A DNA stretch of 22,783 nt from Chloroflexota bacterium (GTDB lineage: Bacteria; Chloroflexota; Dehalococcoidia; SM23-28-2; HRBIN24), in NCBI GenBank assembly GCA_030550295.1, contig JAUQPQ010000018.1, forward strand, positions 1 to 22,783. Direction: 5' to 3'. How positions within the stretch are numbered: the stretch's first letter is position 1; each line of letters opens with the position of its first letter. Shown in pieces: positions 7,617-14,010 of the stretch. Under the pieces are notes generated by a model. The model had not been told where the DNA came from. It worked only from the letters and a program-made list of their open reading frames with translations, and ran no database searches. The position numbers and the translations under genes were made by a program.

Positions 7617-7888
7617 GGTGGCCGCGCTAGGCGGGGAGCTGGCGGTGCCCTAAACCCGCAATCCGCCATAGCGGGGCTGAACCCCTGCCCGAGGCCGTGG
7701 CCGTGGCGACTGCCTACAGGTGAGGGTGACGATGGCCAAGCCCTGCGCGGTGGTGCCCCACGAACCCCGTCAGGCCCGGAAGGGAGCAGCGGTAAGTGGG
7801 AGAGCCAGGTGCCGCAGGACACCTTGGCCGGAGCTTGAACCTGTAGGTAAGGCCGTGGCACCGCGTCAACGGCAGGTGCGCGGCCACC
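7617..7888 (+). ncRNA. ffs: Signal recognition particle RNA, large bacterial type with Alu domain
   Basis: RNA scaffold of the signal recognition particle, which binds Ffh and targets ribosomes to membrane-bound FtsY. The S domain is unmistakable: GTCAGGCCCGGAAGGGAGCA lies at 7769-7788, with the GGAA tetraloop at 7778-7781. The 5' part from 7624 (CGCTAGGCGGGGAG, then GCGGTGCCCT and GCAATCCGC) matches the Alu domain of Bacillus 6S-like scRNA. The ends pair perfectly over 11 bp: 7617-7627 with 7878-7888. This gives 272 nt, almost the length of the Bacillus RNA. The partner ftsY is in this window at 19542. No U-tract terminator follows; a protein gene begins only 29 nt downstream. Confidence 0.96.
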
Positions 7889-7912
7889 ACCTTGGGGTCT
7901 GCCCTTGAGGTG
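7888..7912 (+). promoter_or_regulatory. Hairpin covering the ribosome binding site after the SRP RNA
   Basis: Positions 7888-7897 can pair continuously with 7903-7912: ten pairs, three of them G-U, with a 5-nt loop. The 3' arm includes AGGTG (7908-7912), the only candidate ribosome binding site for the GTG at 7918. No T-run follows, so it is not a typical intrinsic terminator. It may protect the SRP RNA 3' end or limit translation of the next gene. Confidence 0.4.
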
Positions 7913-7917
7913 CACAA

Positions 7918-8961
7918 GTGAAGAACGGTAACTTAGCCCACCTACCCTGCAGGGGGCTGGTGGGCGTGGTGATAACGGCTATCTTCGCTGCGGCGTCTTT
8001 GGCTTCCTTATGGGGGCCAGAAGCGCCTTCCGCTTTGTCCTCTGGGCGTGCCCCCCAACTTGGTGATATCGCCGACATCCCCTGGGCCATCAAAGACGGG
8101 GGCATGCTTATTTGGCACTTCACTAAGGCCACCACCGTAGGAGATGCCCTGGCTCAGGCAGGTATCCATTTGGATATCGGCGATGAGGTGTTCCCCCCTC
8201 CCAATGCCCCTCTCAGCCCTGGCCTCACGGTGATGGTGAAAAGGGCAAAGGATGTGGAGCTGGTGGTAGAGGGCCAAAGACGACGCCTTCGCACCCAGAT
8301 GGCTACCGTGGGGGCCCTCCTCTGGGAAGAGGGCATTTCTCTGGGCCCTTGGGACGAGGTGGAACCCAGACCAGATGCCGTGGTTAAAGATGGGATGGTG
8401 GTACGGGTGGTTCGTGTAGGCCTGGCTCGCGTAGTGGAGGAAGAGACCGTACCCCGCCCCGTCGCTTATCGGGATGATGGCTCACTGCCCATAGGGCAGT
8501 CCTATGTGGAAGCTCAGGGCAGTGATGGCGTGGTGCGTCGTTATTACGACGTCGTGTATAGGGATGGTCAAGTAGCACAACGGGTAATGGTCAAGCAAGA
8601 AGAGATCCCGCCCCAGGCTATGGTGGTGGTCCGGGGTGCAGGGCCGCCCATCTCTCATGGGGGTGGGTGCGAGGGCATTAGCTACAAGCGGGCCCTTACG
8701 GTATGGGCTACGTGGTACCAGCCTGGAGTTAATGGAGTTGGGTACACTACTGCCACCGGGCTCCCTGTTACTATGGGCGTTGTAGCGGTGGATCCCGCTG
8801 TTATCTCCTTGGGCACCCGTCTTTGCGTGCCCGGGTATGGAATGGCGGTGGCGGCAGATACCGGAAGCGGGATAAGGGGCTACATGATCGATTTGGCCTA
8901 TCCCCCTTGGGTGGTTCCCAACTGGCACACAGGGTATGTCACCATCTACATATTGGACTAG
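7918..8961 (+). CDS. YabE-like secreted cell-wall protein (DUF348, G5 and 3D domains)
   Basis: Probable extracytoplasmic cell-wall-active protein of the YabE/resuscitation-factor-like group. Residues 11-32 are hydrophobic (GLVGVVITAIFAAASLASLW) and act as signal peptide or membrane anchor. Two DUF348 repeats follow (about 66-110 and 115-167), then a G5 domain (about 168-240), which is thought to bind peptidoglycan sugars. The C-terminal 3D domain (about 258-330) shows its three aspartates D292, D314 and D325 in AVDP, AADTG and MIDLA. That domain is related to lytic transglycosylases of the MltA type, so a hydrolytic role is inferred. The GTG start follows AGGTG at 7908-7912. In Bacillus, yabE lies near ksgA and ispE, as here. 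There is no separate lysozyme-like Rpf domain. Confidence 0.88.
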   Translation: MKNGNLAHLPCRGLVGVVITAIFAAASLASLWGPEAPSALSSGRAPQLGDIADIPWAIKDGGMLIWHFTKATTVGDALAQAGIHLDIGDEVFPPPNAPLSPGLTVMVKRAKDVELVVEGQRRRLRTQMATVGALLWEEGISLGPWDEVEPRPDAVVKDGMVVRVVRVGLARVVEEETVPRPVAYRDDGSLPIGQSYVEAQGSDGVVRRYYDVVYRDGQVAQRVMVKQEEIPPQAMVVVRGAGPPISHGGGCEGISYKRALTVWATWYQPGVNGVGYTTATGLPVTMGVVAVDPAVISLGTRLCVPGYGMAVAADTGSGIRGYMIDLAYPPWVVPNWHTGYVTIYILD

Positions 8962-8979
8962 GGCCTTATTATATGATGT

Positions 8980-9819
8980 GTGGGCGCAAGTACAGCTTCC
9001 AAACGTAGGCGGCGCTTAGGTCAGCACTGGCTCGTAGACAGGCGCTATCTCCTCAAGATCGCCCAAGCACTGGCGCCAGCGGAAGACGAGACGGTCATTG
9101 AAGTAGGGGCTGGCCCAGGTAACCTGACTGAAGTGCTTATCCCCCGTGTCCGCCGCCTCGTCGCTGTAGAGGTGGATGAGAGATGGGCCTCAGCCCTGGA
9201 GGGGCGTTTCTCCCATATCCCCCATGTCCGCATAGTAAAGGGAGACATCTTAAGGCTGCCCCTGAGCCAGCTGTTAAATGTAAGTGACGGCGGCCCCCCG
9301 TATGTAGTGGTGGGTAACCTCCCCTTCTCCATTGGCACAGCGATAGTAAGGCGTTTTTTGCACGAATCGCCGCCCCCGAGGCGGCTTGTCGTCACCCTGC
9401 AATTAGAGGTAGCCCGTAGGATGACTGCCCCGCCTGGGCGGATGACCTACCTGGCTGTGGAGACGCAGCTTAAGGCAGATGCAAGCCTTTTATTTGCCAT
9501 CCCTTCTAGGGCTTTTCACCCTCCACCCCAAGTGCGGGCAGCAGTGGTGCGACTAGCCACCCGCTCTGCCCCCCCAATATCTCTAGACGATGAGCAGTTC
9601 TTCCTTAGAGTGGTAAAGGCTGGTTTTGTCGCCCCGCGTAAGCACCTGCGTAATTCATTGGCTTTAGGACTAGGGTGCTCTCCTGGCGGGGCAGAGGAGT
9701 TGCTCCAGGAGGCAGAGATCGCCCCTTACCTTCGTCCTGGCCAGCTAACTCTAGAAGGCTGGGCGCGCCTTTACCAAGTGATAAGAACTAAGGGGATGGG
9801 GCATGGCCTGGCAGCTTGA
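8980..9819 (+). CDS. rsmA: 16S rRNA dimethyladenosine transferase RsmA (KsgA)
   Basis: Uses S-adenosylmethionine to dimethylate two adjacent adenines in the 3' loop of 16S rRNA during small-subunit maturation. GQHWLVD at 14-20 is the family N-terminal motif (usually GQNFL), EVGAGPGNLT at 41-50 binds SAM, AVEVDE follows, and the catalytic NLPY motif is NLPF at 113-116. At 279 residues it is full length. GTG at 8980 is the only possible start, because an in-frame TGA lies at 8974. There is no visible ribosome binding site; TATTAT at 8967-8972 could make a short or leaderless transcript. It starts 18 nt after the YabE-like gene and overlaps ispE by 17 nt. Erm-type resistance methylases share the fold, but the gene context favours RsmA. 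Confidence 0.93.
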   Translation: MGASTASKRRRRLGQHWLVDRRYLLKIAQALAPAEDETVIEVGAGPGNLTEVLIPRVRRLVAVEVDERWASALEGRFSHIPHVRIVKGDILRLPLSQLLNVSDGGPPYVVVGNLPFSIGTAIVRRFLHESPPPRRLVVTLQLEVARRMTAPPGRMTYLAVETQLKADASLLFAIPSRAFHPPPQVRAAVVRLATRSAPPISLDDEQFFLRVVKAGFVAPRKHLRNSLALGLGCSPGGAEELLQEAEIAPYLRPGQLTLEGWARLYQVIRTKGMGHGLAA

Positions 9820-10654
9820 AGTGATGGCACCTGCCAAGATCAATTGGACCCTTGAGGTGCTGGGTCGTCGTCCCGATGGCTACCATGACGTATGCACTGT
9901 TATGCAGACGGTATCTTTATGGGACCGCCTTCAGGTGGGGCCGGCCCCAGCCTTAAAGGTGAGATGCGAGGGCCCATTTCCTGTAGAAGACACCCTGGTC
10001 ACGAAGGCTGCTGGCCTAATAGGGGGGCCGCCTGTGGAAGTGACCGTTTACAAAGGGATTCCCCCTGCCTCCGGTCTGGGGGGTGGAAGCTCCGATGCTG
10101 CTGCCGCTCTATTGGCCCTGAGCCGTCTTTCTTCTCCTCTTCCCCAGGAGAAGCTGATAGAGCTAGCAGGGCAAATAGGGGAGGACGTGCCCTTCTTCTT
10201 GGTAGGAGGGACGGCCCTGGTGATGGGCCGTGGCCGCCATGTGACTCCTCTTCCCGATGCTCCCACTGTTTGGCTCGTTCTGGTGGTGCCACCTTTCCAA
10301 TTGACGCAGAAAACGGCGCGTATGTACGGCCTTCTCACGCCAGCCCTTTATAGCGATGGCACTTTCACCCGTCGCTTCTTGGGGCGACTGGCTGAGGGCG
10401 TAATTGACGAGAACTGCATGTATAACGCCTTTGAGAGGGTGGCCTACTCTGTCTTTCCGGAGCTGGCCCGCTACCGGGCGGCCCTTCTGCAAGGGGGGGC
10501 TCGTCGGGTGCATCTGGCAGGTAGCGGGCCAGCCCTTTTCGCCCTAGCCTCCTGCCAGGAAGAGGCGCAAGAGCTGGCCAGCAGATCGCGTATCCCTGAG
10601 GGCAATGTCTACCTTGTCCGCACCTTGTCAAGGCAGGAGGTGCTACATGGCTGA
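9803..10654 (+). CDS. ispE: 4-diphosphocytidyl-2-C-methyl-D-erythritol kinase
   Basis: GHMP-family kinase of the MEP pathway, phosphorylating CDP-methylerythritol on the way to isoprenoid precursors. APAKINWTL at 9-17 carries the catalytic lysine (K12), IPPASGLGGGSSDAAA (86-101) is the ATP-binding glycine loop, and GEDVPFFL contains the catalytic aspartate D128. A late GSGPALFAL motif is the third GHMP element. The 283-residue length is typical. The ATG at 9803 lies inside the end of rsmA and follows AGGGG; a later ATG at 9824 would leave too few residues before the PAK motif. The rsmA-ispE pairing is common in Gram-positive bacteria. It implies isoprenoid synthesis through the MEP route. Confidence 0.94.
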   Translation: MAWQLEVMAPAKINWTLEVLGRRPDGYHDVCTVMQTVSLWDRLQVGPAPALKVRCEGPFPVEDTLVTKAAGLIGGPPVEVTVYKGIPPASGLGGGSSDAAAALLALSRLSSPLPQEKLIELAGQIGEDVPFFLVGGTALVMGRGRHVTPLPDAPTVWLVLVVPPFQLTQKTARMYGLLTPALYSDGTFTRRFLGRLAEGVIDENCMYNAFERVAYSVFPELARYRAALLQGGARRVHLAGSGPALFALASCQEEAQELASRSRIPEGNVYLVRTLSRQEVLHG

Positions 10655-11069
10655 AGTGTTTTCGGGGGCGGTTCTCGGGTACGCCCTCTCTTTGGTGGCT
10701 GTGTGGCCTATAAGCTTAGGACTGGTAAGGGCCCGCTCTTCGGTGCCCTTTTGGGCTAAGGCCATTGCCCCCAACGTCCGCCCCCTAATGTTGGCGGTAC
10801 CGTTGTCGTTGGTGATGTTCACCTGGGGGCCCCTGATGGGTATAATCTTGGGGATCTTGTACAGGGGGGCAGTAGGGCATTTCCCGCAGGCAGGGCTGGG
10901 CAGCCCCAACTGGCCTTACACCGTAGGGGTGATCGCTTTTGCTGCCGCCGTTTTGGCCATAGGCTATTACATTTGGGCCAAGCTCTCTTGGTGGGCGGTA
11001 GTGCTGGCCGTCGTCTGGGTAGGGGCCTTCGGGTGGGGGCTGCCTTATTTGGCTAGGGCGGCACCGTGA
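10647..11069 (+). CDS. Small four-helix membrane protein of unknown function
   Basis: A 140-residue integral membrane protein with about four predicted helices: residues roughly 6-26, 47-70, 88-110 and 113-133. Loops are short, with basic residues after the first helix (RARSSVPFWAKAIAPNVRP). No enzymatic motif is visible. The start is chosen at the ATG at 10647 because a very strong AGGAGGTG lies at 10635-10642; an earlier in-frame start at 10605 would add 14 residues overlapping ispE and has no such signal. It overlaps the ispE stop by 8 nt, so coupled translation is likely. Conservation next to ispE would be the only clue to its role. Confidence 0.75.
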   Translation: MAEVFSGAVLGYALSLVAVWPISLGLVRARSSVPFWAKAIAPNVRPLMLAVPLSLVMFTWGPLMGIILGILYRGAVGHFPQAGLGSPNWPYTVGVIAFAAAVLAIGYYIWAKLSWWAVVLAVVWVGAFGWGLPYLARAAP

Positions 11070-11139
11070 GCGCCAGGCCTTGCCCCCCTCTGTATCTTTC
11101 CCTAAGATGGAATCTGCAGCCTTTTCTGGCGGTAATAGG

Positions 11140-11844
11140 ATGGGCACCATCGTAGATATGCACGTTCACACCATCCGGGGAGCTTCTGATTCGTCCCTTA
11201 CTCCTGACCAGCTAATAGGGGAGGCGCGGCGCATCGGGCTTACGGGCGTTAATATCACCGAGCACGACCGGGCCTGGGACGACCACGAGTGGGAGTCCTT
11301 CCGCCAGCGGGCGGGAATATTTTTGAGCCGGGGCATGGAGGTATCTACGGACTTGGGCCACATCATTGTGGTGGGGCTAACACGTTATGTCCCGGGCATT
11401 CGGCGGGCCAAAGAGCTACGGAGGGTAGTGGACGAGGTGGGAGGCTTTATGATTGCAGCTCACCCCTTCCGTCATTTCTTCGATCCCGTTTATTACCGTC
11501 GGGATGGGAGGCGGCCTGTGGAGTTGACCCCACAGGAGGCGGCCCGCCTCCCCATCTTTGAGCTAGTGGACGAGATAGAGGTGGCCAACGGGGGTTGTAC
11601 TCCTCAGGAGAACGCCTTTGCCCTCATGGTAGCCCGCATATTGGGCAAGAAAGGCATAGGTGCTAGCGACTGTCATTCCACCAACGGCCTTGGCTGCTTC
11701 GTCACCGTGTTTGAGGAGGAGCTAGAGTCCCAGGAGCACATGCTAAGCTTGTTACGAGCCGGAAAGTATTACCCAGCAGGCGGCCTAAATGTAGGGAAGT
11801 TACGCCCCTTTGAGGAGATGGTGGCCCACCTTTTGCCTGGATAG
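11140..11844 (+). CDS. PHP-domain metal-dependent phosphoesterase
   Basis: A member of the PHP superfamily (polymerase and histidinol phosphatase), which hydrolyses phosphoesters with a tri-metal centre. With the ATG at 11140 it has 234 residues. The metal ligands are all present in family order: DMHVH at 6-10 (H8, H10), TEHD at 40-43 (E41, H42), E67 in GMEVST, H108 in AAHPF, and D177 and H179 in ASDCHS. The upstream in-frame TTG (11080) and ATG (11107) add residues without similarity to the family, so 11140 is preferred, although its ribosome binding site is weak. It sits 70 nt after the membrane protein and 2 nt before the GNAT gene. The true substrate, perhaps a nucleotide or sugar phosphate, cannot be read from the sequence. 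Confidence 0.85.
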   Translation: MGTIVDMHVHTIRGASDSSLTPDQLIGEARRIGLTGVNITEHDRAWDDHEWESFRQRAGIFLSRGMEVSTDLGHIIVVGLTRYVPGIRRAKELRRVVDEVGGFMIAAHPFRHFFDPVYYRRDGRRPVELTPQEAARLPIFELVDEIEVANGGCTPQENAFALMVARILGKKGIGASDCHSTNGLGCFVTVFEEELESQEHMLSLLRAGKYYPAGGLNVGKLRPFEEMVAHLLPG

Positions 11845-11846
11845 CC

Positions 11847-12227
11847 TTGCAGCAGAGGCTCTCCCTTCGCCCTCCTACCCCTTCTGAGGAAGGGATGATC
11901 CAGAGTTGGTGTCCTCACATCGCTGGCGATATTATGGCCCTAGATTTGGCCGGTGAGGTTGTGGGCGTGGTGGCCTACCGTGGAGAAGGCTCCACCTGCT
12001 ACATCACTGCTGTGGTCGTGCGTCCTGATAAGCGTGGCCTCGGCTTGGGAAGCGAAGGCGTTAGGCTGCTGGAGGAGTACTGCGCCAGCCGGGGCATCGT
12101 CACCTTCTACGCTCAAGTCCCCCTAGATGGTGGCCTCGCCTTCTATTTCTGGCTGCGCCTAGGCTACAGGCCGCTGGGCGTGGTAGAGGGCTCCATGTTG
12201 ATGGGGCGTCAGGAGAGGAGGGAGTGA
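11847..12227 (+). CDS. GNAT-family N-acetyltransferase
   Basis: Acetyl-CoA-dependent acetyltransferase of unknown substrate. The 126-residue protein has the core GNAT motif A, ITAVVVRPDKRGLGLGSEGV (53-72), whose RGLGLG binds the acetyl-CoA pyrophosphate, and motif B with FYFWLRLGYRPLG near the C terminus. It is at the short end for the family, with a reduced first strand and helices. The TTG at 11847 comes 2 nt after the PHP gene stop. An ATG at 11895 has a better ribosome binding site (GAGGAAGGG) but would remove LSLRPPTPSE, which resembles a normal GNAT first strand. The start is therefore uncertain. Substrate cannot be predicted. Confidence 0.78.
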   Translation: MQQRLSLRPPTPSEEGMIQSWCPHIAGDIMALDLAGEVVGVVAYRGEGSTCYITAVVVRPDKRGLGLGSEGVRLLEEYCASRGIVTFYAQVPLDGGLAFYFWLRLGYRPLGVVEGSMLMGRQERRE

Positions 12228-12230
12228 GAG

Positions 12231-13583
12231 ATGGAGAAGGTGTTGCGTTTTGTGGAAGAGCATTTGGATGAGGCCTTGCAAGGGCTGAGGGAACTTTGCC
12301 GGTTCCCCACCGTAAGCGCTGAAGGCCGGGCCATTGAGGAGACGGCCCAATACCTGGCATATCGTCTTGAGGACTTGGGCTTCCAGGCCTCGATCGTGCC
12401 CAAACCTGGGGAGGGCAACCCGGTGGTCTGGGCCTACCAAGAGGGGTCATCCCCTAGGACCCTTCTTTTCTATAACCATTACGACGTGCAGCCTGTTGAC
12501 CCTTTACAGGAGTGGGCAACCGATCCTTTTGATGTAGTGGTGAGGGCTGGCCGGATCTACGGGCGTGGGGTTAGCGACAACAAGGGGAACATCGTCGCCC
12601 GCCTGCTGGCTATAAGGGCATGGCGCGAAGTGGAAGGTGGCCTTCCCTGCGGCGTCAAGTTCTGCATCGAGGGGGACGAAGAGATAGGGAGCCCCTATAT
12701 GGAGGAATGGGTTCATTCCCATCGTGACCTTCTAGAGGCCGATGCCTGCCTATGGGAAGGAGGAGGCGTCAGCTGGGATGGGAGGCCTTACCTTGCTCTA
12801 GGGGTGAAGGGCCTTTTATATGTGGAGCTATCTGTGCGCACCCTCGCACGCGATGCCCATTCCTCCTGGGGTACGGTGTTGCCTAACGCGGCTTGGCGCC
12901 TAGTGTGGGCCCTTGCATCCCTTAAGGCGCCTGATGAGCGAGTCCTCATCCCGGGATTCTACGATGATGTCCGCCCTCCCACTGCCGAAGAGGAGGCAGC
13001 CGTGGCGTCGCTACCCCCTGAAGAGGAGGACACCCTAAAAGCCTACGGATGCCAGCGGTTCCTTGGGGACCTCAAAGGGCATCAGGTATGGCGTCGTCAC
13101 ATCTTCGAGCCTACCGCCACCATAGATGGCCTCCTATCGGGCTATGTAGGGCCTGGCCCCAAGACGGTGCTCCCTGCTCAAGCCCTTGCCAAGATGGACT
13201 TTCGTCTAGTCCCTGACCAGGACCCCAAGGATGTGCTGGAGAACTTGAAGCGCCATTTAGCGGCCCAAGGTTTCACCGATGTGGAGGTGACGGCATTGGC
13301 GCAAGAGCACCCTGCTCGCACCCCCATCGACCATCCCTTTGTGGCCCTAGTGCGCCAGATCCTCAGGGAAGTTTACGGTAAAGAACCGGCTATGGTTCCC
13401 TCAATGGCGGGGACGGGGCCTTTGTACCCCTTCGTCAAAGGGCTGGCTCTGCCTGTGGCCGATATAGGCATTGGGTATCCCGATTCCCGCATCCATGCCC
13501 CAAATGAGAACGTGCGCATAGAAGACTTTTTGCAGGGAGCGAAGGCGGTGGCTCGCCTCATGGGGGCCTTGGGCTCTTACTAG
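12231..13583 (+). CDS. M20-family metallopeptidase (dipeptidase-like)
   Basis: A zinc-dependent exopeptidase of the M20 family, similar in layout to carnosine-type dipeptidases. Ligands are visible in order: H83 and D85 in YNHYDVQP, D116 in GRGVSDNKG, catalytic E150 and metal E151 in EGDEEIGS, and H422 in RIHAPNE. The lid/dimerisation domain occupies about residues 195-310. The 450-residue length matches the family. The ATG at 12231 has a strong GGAGAGGAGGGAG just upstream and lies 3 nt after the GNAT stop. It ends the long plus-strand operon; together with the peptide importer at 267 it could serve peptide use, but that link is only inference. The TAG stop lies within CTAG and overlaps the downstream end of the convergent Cys-rich gene. 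Confidence 0.9.
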   Translation: MEKVLRFVEEHLDEALQGLRELCRFPTVSAEGRAIEETAQYLAYRLEDLGFQASIVPKPGEGNPVVWAYQEGSSPRTLLFYNHYDVQPVDPLQEWATDPFDVVVRAGRIYGRGVSDNKGNIVARLLAIRAWREVEGGLPCGVKFCIEGDEEIGSPYMEEWVHSHRDLLEADACLWEGGGVSWDGRPYLALGVKGLLYVELSVRTLARDAHSSWGTVLPNAAWRLVWALASLKAPDERVLIPGFYDDVRPPTAEEEAAVASLPPEEEDTLKAYGCQRFLGDLKGHQVWRRHIFEPTATIDGLLSGYVGPGPKTVLPAQALAKMDFRLVPDQDPKDVLENLKRHLAAQGFTDVEVTALAQEHPARTPIDHPFVALVRQILREVYGKEPAMVPSMAGTGPLYPFVKGLALPVADIGIGYPDSRIHAPNENVRIEDFLQGAKAVARLMGALGSY

Positions 13584-13762
13584 CTCAGCCGGAGATCTTG
13601 TGCGCACACGGCGCACGTATATACCATTCCTCAGCAGGCTGCTGGGTTAGGAAGGGCTACGCCACACGCCTTCCGGGCAGAGAAGTGGAAGGGCAGGCCG
13701 CACAGGTAACAGATTATCCCCTCCCCTGGCCCCATCTCTTGGCTGCAAACTCTGCACTCCAC
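13580..13762 (-). CDS. Cys-rich zinc-ribbon protein with in-frame TGA (paralogue of its neighbour)
   Basis: The first 43 codons (13762-13631) start at GTG and encode MECRVCSQEM, then a second knuckle CYLCGLPFHF (C18, C21), almost the same as CNGCGLPFHL in the adjacent gene. After a TGA at 13633-13631 the same frame continues for 16 codons with TCAVCAQDL, a third CxxC as in the neighbour (GCLICL), and stops at TAG 13582-13580, exactly where the convergent M20 gene ends. Total is 60 codons counting the TGA. A hairpin at 13616-13600 lies after the TGA. GAAGGA gives a weak ribosome binding site. It may be recoded (selenocysteine), truncated at 43 residues, or recently broken. TGA is a normal stop elsewhere in this window. 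Function is unknown. Confidence 0.55.
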
Positions 13763-13782
13763 CGGCTAATCCTTCGCTAAGT

Positions 13783-14010
13783 CTAGTGAGACGGCCCCAC
13801 AGGAGGCTCACGGCCAGGGGCGTGCCCGAGACAGATAAGGCACCCGTATTCTAACGCCAAGTACTGGGGATGAACCCAGACTTGACCACATTCAGGGCCT
13901 TGGAGGTCGCCCTGGACGCGGAGGTGGAAGGGGAGGCCACAGCCGTTGCAGACCCCCCTATTCACGTCGTCCAAAGGCAGAGCACACACACAGCACATCT
14001 CACTGTTCAT
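13783..14010 (-). CDS. Cys-rich zinc-ribbon protein, 75 residues
   Basis: A small probable zinc-binding protein. CCVC (6-9) and CNGCG (21-25) form one ribbon; C41 in ECGQVW and CLIC (57-60) could hold a second metal with H47. The motif CGLPFHL links the halves. It ends in a Pro/Gly-rich tail. It overlaps the end of the CCA-adding-enzyme gene by 11 nt and is followed after 20 nt by its own paralogue, so all three are one transcript. GGGTGA lies 6 nt before the ATG. A role with RNA or in protein interaction would fit a zinc ribbon beside a tRNA enzyme, but this is speculation. I do not recognise a named family. Confidence 0.7.
   Translation of the reverse strand: MNSEMCCVCALPLDDVNRGVCNGCGLPFHLRVQGDLQGPECGQVWVHPQYLALEYGCLICLGHAPGREPPVGPSH

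Noticed and set aside
7533..7915. Open frames on both strands across the SRP RNA
   Set aside because: They are by-products of high GC; the RNA's conserved domains and paired ends explain the region fully.
10605..10646. Upstream start for the small membrane protein
   Set aside because: The ATG at 10647 has a strong AGGAGGTG at the right distance; the longer form has none.
13580..13627. Separate 15-codon peptide starting at the ATG after the TGA
   Set aside because: Its start is only 3 nt after the stop with no usable ribosome binding site, and its CxxC matches the last knuckle of the neighbour, so it is better read as the end of the same protein.
13631..13633. TGA read as tryptophan by a variant genetic code
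   Set aside because: TGA ends several genes in this window in the normal way, for example dppF, rsmA, smc and ftsY.
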